From an uncultured Mailhella sp. (GTDB lineage Bacteria > Desulfobacterota > Desulfovibrionia > Desulfovibrionales > Desulfovibrionaceae), in the NCBI GenBank assembly GCA_944324625.1, contig CALUWZ010000121.1:1-5570 (forward strand): a stretch of DNA of 5,570 nucleotides, read 5' to 3'. The translations under genes and the position numbers were made by a program. The notes beneath the pieces are model-generated. The model had not been told where the DNA came from. It searched no databases and saw nothing but the letters and a program-made list of their open reading frames with translations. Positions 1 to 5,570 of the stretch are shown piece after piece. Each line of letters opens with the position of its first letter. Positions within the stretch are counted from its first letter, which is position 1.

Positions 1-92
1 GCCGTTTGCGGCACACAGACAATATGCTGTCAACGCCAAACCATGCAAAATTCTTATAAGCAGCACTGCTGCAGCCTGCAAAAACTGAATAT

Positions 93-122
93 AAAAAAAG
101 CCCCGCATTGCTGCGGGACTTT
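93..122 (-). terminator. Rho-independent terminator after cydB
   Basis: Read on the minus strand, a six-pair GC-rich stem CCCGCA/TGCGGG (102-107 with 112-117) encloses a GCAA tetraloop. A single mismatch (101/118) and further pairs extend the base of the stem. It is followed by seven T residues (99-93). It starts 21 bases after the cydB stop codon. This is a textbook intrinsic terminator and marks the 3' end of the cydAB transcript. In the plus direction the tail after the stem is not T-rich enough to argue for strong bidirectional function. Confidence 0.92.
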
Positions 123-143
123 CATCAGATTATTTGCATCATA

Positions 144-1184
144 TTAATATGCATGATCGGAAGCGAGTTCCTCTTGGGTTACTTTATGGGAAAATACCCA
201 ATATACCCATGCCTGATAAGCAATGACAACAGGAACGCCGATAAGCACTACAATAAACATAATAGTCAAAGTCAGATGGCTGGAAGCACCATTAAAGACA
301 GTAATGCTGTATGCCGGGTCAATGCTTGAAATAATAATGTTGGGGAACATTCCGAGCACGGCAAAAAGAGTCAGGCAGACAATGAACAGTGAGCTGCAGG
401 CCCATGCGGAAATAGGGGATTTTCCGTGGAACATAAAGAAACGCACACCCAAAAGAGCCACCACGGCAAGAACAAGGAAGCTGTAAATAAAGGGTGATTT
501 TGCCACATTATCCAATATGAAGGTATAATGATCGGTCAAAGCAAGGAAAGCGATAACCAAGGCAAGAACCACATACCACAAAATATGCGCAGATTTTCTT
601 GCCCGTTCCTGCAAATCGCCTTCAGCCTTAAAGCGAAGCCACAACGCGCCGTGCATGGCAAACATGCAGACAAAGAAGATGCCGCCTGCAAGGCCGTACG
701 GATTGAGCAGCTTCAGAATATTGCCGTGATATACGCCGTCGGCATCAATTGGAATGCCCATAAAAAGATTGGCAAAAGCAACGCCGAGAAGCAGTGCGGG
801 CACAAAAGATCCCAAGAACAGCACTGCATCGCACAGCTTTGTCCAGCGGGGATCATCGATTTTGCTTCTGAATTCAAAAGCAACGGCACGGAAAATCAAT
901 GCAAACAAAAGCAAAAGCAAAGGAGCGTACAGGGCGCTGAACATAACGGCATAAGCTACCGGAAAAGCAGCAAAGGTTACGCCGCCTGCAGTAATGAGCC
1001 AAACTTCGTTGCCGTCCCAAAACGGACCTGAAGAATTATAAACAATGCGTTTTTCATCATCATTTTTGGCAATAAAAGGCATAAGCGTGGCAGCACCGAG
1101 GTCAAAGCCGTCCAGCATAAAATAAACTGCCCATAAAAGAGCCCATAAAAAGAACCAGACACCAAGCAAAAATTCAATACTCAT
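144..1184 (-). CDS. cydB: Cytochrome bd ubiquinol oxidase subunit II (CydB)
   Basis: This is the second integral-membrane subunit of the cytochrome bd quinol:O2 oxidoreductase, which reduces O2 to water with electrons from membrane quinol. The 346-residue protein has about eight to nine strongly hydrophobic segments, for example residues 7-24, 76-103 and 307-330. It carries the family signatures DGFDLG (residues 25-30) and GPFWDGNEVWL (53-63). The conserved acidic residues D28 and D57 correspond to D29 and D58 of the E. coli protein. The length fits the shorter CydB proteins of many anaerobes and Gram-positives (E. coli has 379). The start codon overlaps the cydA stop by one base (TAATG), and an AAGGAG site lies inside the end of cydA at the correct spacing, so translation is probably coupled to cydA. 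No small CydX-like frame fits between the stop and the terminator. The gene is complete, with no sign of damage. Confidence 0.97.
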   Translation of the reverse strand: MSIEFLLGVWFFLWALLWAVYFMLDGFDLGAATLMPFIAKNDDEKRIVYNSSGPFWDGNEVWLITAGGVTFAAFPVAYAVMFSALYAPLLLLLFALIFRAVAFEFRSKIDDPRWTKLCDAVLFLGSFVPALLLGVAFANLFMGIPIDADGVYHGNILKLLNPYGLAGGIFFVCMFAMHGALWLRFKAEGDLQERARKSAHILWYVVLALVIAFLALTDHYTFILDNVAKSPFIYSFLVLAVVALLGVRFFMFHGKSPISAWACSSLFIVCLTLFAVLGMFPNIIISSIDPAYSITVFNGASSHLTLTIMFIVVLIGVPVVIAYQAWVYWVFSHKVTQEELASDHAY

Positions 1185-2527
1185 TATGCAACTCCTTCGT
1201 TTTCATCGGCTGATTGAACAGAGGCAGCAGGTTTCGGGCCTTTGCGGGCATATTTGACAAGCAGATAAATATCCAAGAGACCGAGAGCCGTATAAACTGC
1301 GATAAAACTGAGCAGAGAAACTGCCACACTGGAAGAAGGCACAGGAGAAACCGCATCGGAAGTGCGCATAAGCCCGTAAACAATCCAAGGCTGACGGCCG
1401 ACTTCTGCAATCATCCAGCCTGCCATAATGGTAATATAAGGAAGGGGAATACTATAGGTCAGTGCCTTGCAGAGCAATGGACTGGAAGCAAGGTCTTCCC
1501 TTTTTCTCCATGCAAAAAAAGACAGAAGAATGAAAATACCGCCCATGGCAACCATAAATCTGAAGGAAAGAAAAGTCAGAAGCACCGGCGGAATGTCTTC
1601 CTTGGGGAAATCATTAAGACCTTTCACTTCTGCATCAAAGTCATTAAAAGCAAGGAAACTGAGAAGTCCCGGAACTTTGATGGCTTCCACGGCATTTTTG
1701 CTGTTTTCCTCATCAGGCCATACTATGCCGTACATGGGAGCTTGTGTTGAAGTTTCCCAATGGGATTCCATGGCAGCAAGCTTGGCAGGCTGATAAACGG
1801 CAACATTATTGCCCTGATGATGACCGAATACGGCAACCAAAAGAGCCAGCGCCAAGGTAAAAGGTGCAGCAATTTTAACGGAATTTTTAAAAATTTCCAC
1901 TTCGTTTCTGCGCAGCAAGTGCCAAGCAGAAATGCCGAGCACAAAAAAGCCTGCCAGCATCCACGCACTGGAAACGGTATGAAAATACTGTCCCCAAGCA
2001 TAAGGGTTGGTGAGCACTGCAAAGAAATCTTCAAGCTCTGCCCTGCCGTTGCGGATAACATAGCCTACGGGATTTTGCATGAAACCGTTGGCAAGAATAA
2101 TCCACAAAGCGGAAATATTGCCGGCAATTGCCACAAGCCAAATGGCGGCGCAGTGTACTTTTTTGCTGACTTTATCCCAGCCGAAAATCCACACGGCAAC
2201 AAAGGTTGATTCCAAGAAAAAAGCCACTGTGGCTTCAATGGCAAGCAAAGAACCGAAAATATCCCCGACAAATGTGCTGTATTTGGACCAGTTTGTGCCG
2301 AATTGGAATTCCAGCGTAATGCCGGTAACAACGCCGAGCACAAAGTTGATAATAAAAAGTTTTCCCCAGAATTTAACCATTCTTTTATACATGTCATTGC
2401 CTGTTTTGACATAGGCTGTTTCCATAATTGCCAAAAGAACGGTAATACCGAGCGTCAGCGGTACAAAAATAAAATGGAAGAAAACGGCGACTGCAAACTG
2501 AAGTCTGGAAAGAAGAACAACGTCCAT
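1184..2527 (-). CDS. cydA: Cytochrome bd ubiquinol oxidase subunit I (CydA), short Q-loop type
   Basis: This is the catalytic, haem-binding subunit of cytochrome bd, a membrane oxidase that takes electrons from quinol and reduces O2. The 447 residues contain the expected determinants. H18 matches E. coli H19 (haem b595). H183 and M325 match E. coli H186 and M393 (haem b558 ligands), and R323 matches R391. E98 and E106 match E99 and E107. The quinol-site motif QPAKLAAMESHW (246-257) includes K249 and E254, which match K252 and E257. The GRQPW motif is at 377-381. The protein is about 75 residues shorter than E. coli CydA because the C-terminal insertion of the Q-loop is missing, which makes it the short Q-loop class. 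The start is supported by AGGAGGG (2537-2531) just upstream. The 70-base gap from roo holds a terminator-like hairpin, so cydAB is either expressed by read-through or from a promoter I could not identify. In Desulfovibrio relatives this enzyme is thought to serve O2 protection and limited respiration. Confidence 0.97.
   Translation of the reverse strand: MDVVLLSRLQFAVAVFFHFIFVPLTLGITVLLAIMETAYVKTGNDMYKRMVKFWGKLFIINFVLGVVTGITLEFQFGTNWSKYSTFVGDIFGSLLAIEATVAFFLESTFVAVWIFGWDKVSKKVHCAAIWLVAIAGNISALWIILANGFMQNPVGYVIRNGRAELEDFFAVLTNPYAWGQYFHTVSSAWMLAGFFVLGISAWHLLRRNEVEIFKNSVKIAAPFTLALALLVAVFGHHQGNNVAVYQPAKLAAMESHWETSTQAPMYGIVWPDEENSKNAVEAIKVPGLLSFLAFNDFDAEVKGLNDFPKEDIPPVLLTFLSFRFMVAMGGIFILLSFFAWRKREDLASSPLLCKALTYSIPLPYITIMAGWMIAEVGRQPWIVYGLMRTSDAVSPVPSSSVAVSLLSFIAVYTALGLLDIYLLVKYARKGPKPAASVQSADENEGVA
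1191..1197 (-). promoter_or_regulatory. cydB ribosome binding site within the 3' end of cydA
   Basis: On the minus strand AAGGAGT lies in the last codons of cydA, with about seven bases between GGAG and the cydB ATG (1184-1182). This fixes the cydB start and, with the one-base stop/start overlap, suggests translational coupling that would keep the two subunits in balance. Confidence 0.8.
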
Positions 2528-2540
2528 AATCCCTCCTGTA

Positions 2541-2590
2541 AAAAATGCAAAAATCCCATATCCTCTGCAATTAATTCAAAGGATATGGGA
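2541..2590 (-). terminator. Terminator-like hairpin between roo and cydA
   Basis: On the minus strand, TCCCATATCCT (2590-2580) pairs perfectly with AGGATATGGGA (2564-2554). This gives an 11-bp stem with a 15-base loop, beginning seven bases after the roo stop. The RNA after the stem reads UUUUU-GCA-UUUUUU, a U-rich tail interrupted by GCA. This fits an intrinsic terminator for the dfx-rub-roo transcript. The tail runs almost directly into the cydA ribosome binding site, leaving no room for a promoter between terminator and cydA. The loop is long and the stem has only five G-C pairs, so it may be partial, acting as an attenuator rather than a full stop. Confidence 0.7.
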
Positions 2591-2597
2591 ACCAAAA

Positions 2598-3806
2598 CTA
2601 TGCACCGACTTTTTCTTTCAGTGCCAAACCTACTTTTTGACCTAATTCAAAGCAGGCTTTAAGTTCGTCTTCATTGGGACCGAAATAGGCTTTCACAGGA
2701 TCTGCTACAACTTCCACACCCATGGCAACGAGTTCGTCATTAATCATTTTCGGAGATTCGCCTGACCAGCCGTAAGAACCGAAAGCAGCTCCGATAATAT
2801 TTTTTGGTTTCAACCCTTTAATATGCGCCATTAAGCCAATCATATTGACAAGAGGCATATTGTTTCTTGTGGAAGAACCCAAAATAAGCGCACTGGAATC
2901 GGCAAGCTCGTTCATAACGGTTGAGCAATGGTTTTCCTGCGCATCAATAATGGTAAACGGCACTCCCACGCTTTGCAGGCCGTCACCGACCGCATACGCC
3001 ATTTTCTTGGTAGCTCCCCAAAGGGATTCATAGGCAATAACAGCACGGAGCTTGTAAGGCTGCGTTGCCAGTTCCGCATACGTTTCAAAAAGGAATTGAA
3101 TATCTTCTTTGGTTCTGAAAATAAGACCGTGGTCGGGAGCGATGATATCAAATTCCAAGCCCAATTTATTGATTTTTTCCACAGTCTTCAGCACCAGCGG
3201 AGAATACGGAAGAATAATGTTGTAATAATAATCCTTCATGGCATGAAGAAGGGAGGAACGTTCGTATTCATCCACAAAACGGCGGCTGGTGGCAACATTT
3301 TGCCCGAACGCGTCATTGGAAAAAAGAACTTTGTCTTCTTCCAGATAAGAAACCATGCTGTCGGGCCAGTGCAGCATACGCGTTTCAAGAAAAGTGATAT
3401 TGCGTTTGCCGATATTAAGGCGTTCGCCGTCTTTTACGACATGAATGGGCCAATTTTCCGTATTGAACTGTGCCTTCAAAGATTTTTCACCCATAACGGA
3501 ACAGAAAATCTTTTCCGGCTTGCAGACTTTAACAATATGCTCGATGCTGCCTGCATGGTCCCTTTCCATGTGATTCAAAACAATGTAATCAATATCTGCA
3601 GGGTCCATGATTTCGGAAATGCGTTTAATAAGCTCATCGCAGTATTCCTCATCAACAGTATCAAAAAGAACATTTTTTTCGTCTTTTACCAAATACGCAT
3701 TATACGTTGAGCCCATGGGAGAACGGCTGTAACGGTGAAAATTGCGGAGATTATAGTCAACAGCGCCCACCCAAAAAATATCTTCTTTTAAAAGAACAGG
3801 TTGCAT
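2598..3806 (-). CDS. roo: Rubredoxin:oxygen oxidoreductase (flavodiiron protein, FprA/Roo family)
   Basis: This is a cytoplasmic flavodiiron protein that takes electrons from rubredoxin and reduces O2 to water. Many family members also reduce NO. The length of 402 residues equals that of the D. gigas enzyme. The N-terminal metallo-beta-lactamase-like domain (about 1-250) has all di-iron ligands at the D. gigas positions: H79, E81 and D83 in the HMERDH motif (79-84), H146 in LHWPD, D165 in SNDAFG and H226 in PDHG. The C-terminal flavodoxin domain (about 254-402) starts with strand AVIAY followed by the FMN phosphate loop ESLWGAT (260-266), and has a second FMN-contact region at LGSSTRNN. There is no additional C-terminal rubredoxin or flavin-reductase domain, so it needs a separate electron donor, which is encoded immediately upstream. 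The start is supported by AGAGGA (3816-3811). It is probably co-transcribed with dfx and rub, although an inverted repeat before it could lower its expression. All key residues are intact. Confidence 0.97.
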   Translation of the reverse strand: MQPVLLKEDIFWVGAVDYNLRNFHRYSRSPMGSTYNAYLVKDEKNVLFDTVDEEYCDELIKRISEIMDPADIDYIVLNHMERDHAGSIEHIVKVCKPEKIFCSVMGEKSLKAQFNTENWPIHVVKDGERLNIGKRNITFLETRMLHWPDSMVSYLEEDKVLFSNDAFGQNVATSRRFVDEYERSSLLHAMKDYYYNIILPYSPLVLKTVEKINKLGLEFDIIAPDHGLIFRTKEDIQFLFETYAELATQPYKLRAVIAYESLWGATKKMAYAVGDGLQSVGVPFTIIDAQENHCSTVMNELADSSALILGSSTRNNMPLVNMIGLMAHIKGLKPKNIIGAAFGSYGWSGESPKMINDELVAMGVEVVADPVKAYFGPNEDELKACFELGQKVGLALKEKVGA

Positions 3807-3835
3807 GTAATCCTCTATTTTATTTTTTAAATAAG

Positions 3836-3863
3836 AAGAGATTCAAGCTTGCTTGAATCTCTT
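3836..3863 (-). terminator. Inverted repeat in the rub-roo gap (weak terminator or processing hairpin)
   Basis: AAGAGATTCAAGC (3836-3848) and GCTTGAATCTCTT (3851-3863) are perfect inverted copies separated by two bases. As RNA this gives a 12-bp stem with a four-base CAAG loop on the minus strand. It starts nine bases after the rub stop codon. The following sequence, CTTATTT and then a run of A, is only moderately T-rich, so it looks like a weak or partial terminator, or an mRNA-protecting stem. It would allow more dfx-rub message than roo message. Which of these it does is an inference. Confidence 0.55.
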
Positions 3864-3872
3864 GATTTATCA

Positions 3873-4031
3873 TTATGCAGGGCTGAATTGTGATTTGGGT
3901 GCGCCGCAAACAGGGCATACCCAGCTGTCAGGCAAATCATTAAAAGCAGTGCCTGCAGCTGCACCGTTGTCAGGATCGCCTGCAGCAGGATCATATTCAT
4001 AACCGCATACTTCACATACATACTTTTCCAT
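3873..4031 (-). CDS. rub: Rubredoxin (type I, 52 residues)
   Basis: This is a small cytoplasmic electron carrier with a single Fe(Cys)4 centre. The translated protein starts [18 protein letters not shown] and contains [16 protein letters not shown]. The four iron ligands are C6, C9, C39 and C42, in two CPxCG-type knuckles (CEVCG and CPVCG). The conserved aromatic core Y4, Y11, Y13, F30, W37 and F49 is complete. Length and sequence closely follow D. vulgaris rubredoxin (52 residues), without the seven-residue deletion known from D. desulfuricans. The start is set by GGAG (4042-4039), seven bases before ATG. It lies 37 bases after dfx and 66 bases before roo. By family knowledge rubredoxin is the direct electron donor to Roo and can also reduce superoxide reductase, which matches its place between the two genes. 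Confidence 0.97.
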   Translation of the reverse strand: MEKYVCEVCGYEYDPAAGDPDNGAAAGTAFNDLPDSWVCPVCGAPKSQFSPA

Positions 4032-4068
4032 TGCTTTTCTCCATTATATTATATTTTGAAGTGACAAA

Positions 4069-4446
4069 TTACAAAGACTTATACAAACCGTGCAAATTAC
4101 AGTATTCACGGGCGTATACGTTTTCAGCCTCAAGAACAAATTCCGCAACCGGCTCATCTCCGGGTTTAAGGAATTTTTTATAGCTTACGCCGTCGGCAAT
4201 AAGTTCAATCCATTCAATGAAATGTTCTTCAGTCATGGCATGCGGAGCAGAACCTACGGTAACTTTGTAACCGTTTGCTGTTTTTTCAAGAACGGGAACG
4301 TGTTTTTCTTTGGCACCGTCGCTTGTTCCTTCAGCCATGTGTTTCATTTTTTGACCGCAGCACATAAGCGGAGCTTTGCCGGGGTTCACAAATTCAACAA
4401 TATTGCCGCAAACTTCACATTTATAAACATCATGCAATTGATTCAT
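4069..4446 (-). CDS. dfx: Desulfoferrodoxin (class I superoxide reductase)
   Basis: This cytoplasmic enzyme reduces superoxide to hydrogen peroxide without making O2, which suits an anaerobe. It is also named rbo or sor. The 125-residue protein has both domains of the two-iron class. The N-terminal desulforedoxin-like domain has centre I ligands C10, C13, C29 and C30 (CEVC and CC). The catalytic domain has centre II ligands H49, H69, H75, C116 and H119, with the active-site E47 and K48 in EKHVP. All of these fall at the positions known from D. desulfuricans and D. vulgaris. Small differences from the usual family pattern are HAM instead of HPM at 69-71 and F76 instead of the common Trp after H75. 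AGGAGGA (4458-4452) supports the start. It is the first gene of the probable dfx-rub-roo unit and has a promoter candidate in the 62-base gap from serS. Confidence 0.97.
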   Translation of the reverse strand: MNQLHDVYKCEVCGNIVEFVNPGKAPLMCCGQKMKHMAEGTSDGAKEKHVPVLEKTANGYKVTVGSAPHAMTEEHFIEWIELIADGVSYKKFLKPGDEPVAEFVLEAENVYAREYCNLHGLYKSL

Positions 4447-4472
4447 TGATATCCTCCTGAATTTGATTTTAC

Positions 4473-4502
4473 ATTAGTAATAATTATTCCTAGTAAAGTC
4501 AA
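4473..4502 (-). promoter_or_regulatory. Candidate sigma-70 type promoter of dfx-rub-roo
   Basis: On the minus strand TTGACT (4502-4497) is a good -35 element. After 17-18 bases comes TACTAAT (4479-4473), a weak -10 element. It begins only six bases after the serS stop codon and leaves a leader of about 20-25 bases before the dfx ATG. The poor -10 match would fit a promoter of limited basal strength. No experimental start site is available. Confidence 0.45.
4475..4492. promoter_or_regulatory. Candidate operator: AT-rich near-palindrome in the dfx promoter
   Basis: Plus-strand TAGTAATAATTATTCCTA is an 18-base inverted repeat with a single mismatched pair (4478/4489) and a perfect ten-base centre, AATAATTATT. 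It lies between and over the candidate -35 and -10 elements, the usual place for a repressor site. Size, symmetry and AT content resemble sites of the Fur/PerR family, which often control oxygen-defence genes, but the assignment to a regulator is an inference. AT-rich palindromes of this kind can also arise by chance. Confidence 0.4.
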
Positions 4503-4508
4503 GTTAAT

Positions 4509-5570
<1,062 letters not shown>

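Noticed and set aside
1..66. Short open frames at the left edge, including a minus-strand GTG start at 66 with a hydrophobic, signal-peptide-like translation (LLIRILHGLALTAY) open to the edge
   Set aside because: Only 22 codons are visible, the start codon is not ATG, the ribosome binding site is poor, and other frames are also open here. It could be the beginning of the next gene, but the window does not support a call.
60..72. Small inverted repeat GCAGCA/TGCTGC
   Set aside because: It has a one-base spacer and no T-tract, and is too short to mean anything by itself next to the clear terminator at 93-122.
528..1031. Plus-strand open frame (167 codons) antisense to cydB
   Set aside because: Low-complexity Lys/Gln/Ala-rich translation with no recognisable family, fully inside cydB. 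Shadow frame.
1214..1750. Plus-strand open frame (178 codons) antisense to cydA
   Set aside because: The translation is rich in charged residues and Asn, with no domain, opposite a well-supported membrane protein gene. Shadow frame.
2597..2627. Possible cydAB promoter: TTGGCA (2627-2622) and CATAGT (2602-2597) on the minus strand
   Set aside because: The 19-base spacer and weak -10 make it no better than chance in a sequence of this composition. I could not identify a convincing cydAB promoter.
2928..3710. Long plus-strand open frame (260 codons) antisense to roo
   Set aside because: It lies fully within roo, which has every catalytic residue in place. The translation has no recognisable domain, and no convincing start signal was seen. 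It is a shadow of the coding bias of the minus strand.
3827..4021. Minus-strand 64-codon frame overlapping rub
   Set aside because: It is in a different frame from rubredoxin, which has a good ribosome binding site and all four cysteines. The alternative frame runs through the hairpin and has no family features.

Overview
The window carries six genes, all on the minus strand, so transcription runs from high to low coordinates. In that order they are: serS (partial, cut by the right edge), desulfoferrodoxin (dfx), rubredoxin (rub), rubredoxin:oxygen oxidoreductase (roo), cydA and cydB. A strong intrinsic terminator closes the block at 93-122.

The neighbouring dfx, rub and roo genes, and the close match of their proteins to the classical Desulfovibrio versions, point to a sulfate- or sulfite-reducing member of the Desulfovibrionaceae. 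Dfx has 125 residues and Roo 402, and every metal ligand sits at the textbook position. Base composition is moderate and looks lower in GC than D. vulgaris by eye, so a lower-GC, perhaps host-associated or marine, relative is likely. The species cannot be named from this sequence.

Layout: serS is a housekeeping gene (4509-5570). A 62-base gap after it holds the probable promoter of the oxygen-defence genes and an 18-base near-palindrome that could be an operator. Next come dfx (4069-4446), rub (3873-4031, only 52 codons) and roo (2598-3806), with gaps of 37 and 66 bases. The rub-roo gap contains a perfect inverted repeat. The roo-cydA gap (70 bases) contains a terminator-like hairpin with a U-rich tail that ends right at the cydA ribosome binding site. 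cydA (1184-2527) and cydB (144-1184) overlap by one base.

The five downstream genes form a coherent oxygen and superoxide defence set for an anaerobe. Dfx reduces superoxide to peroxide. Rubredoxin carries electrons, by family knowledge to both Dfx and Roo. Roo reduces O2 (and often NO) to water in the cytoplasm. Cytochrome bd does the same at the membrane using quinol. All proteins look intact and belong to known families, so I see no undescribed protein system. What deserves a second look is the RNA and DNA structure between the genes, which may set different expression levels for dfx-rub, roo and cydAB.
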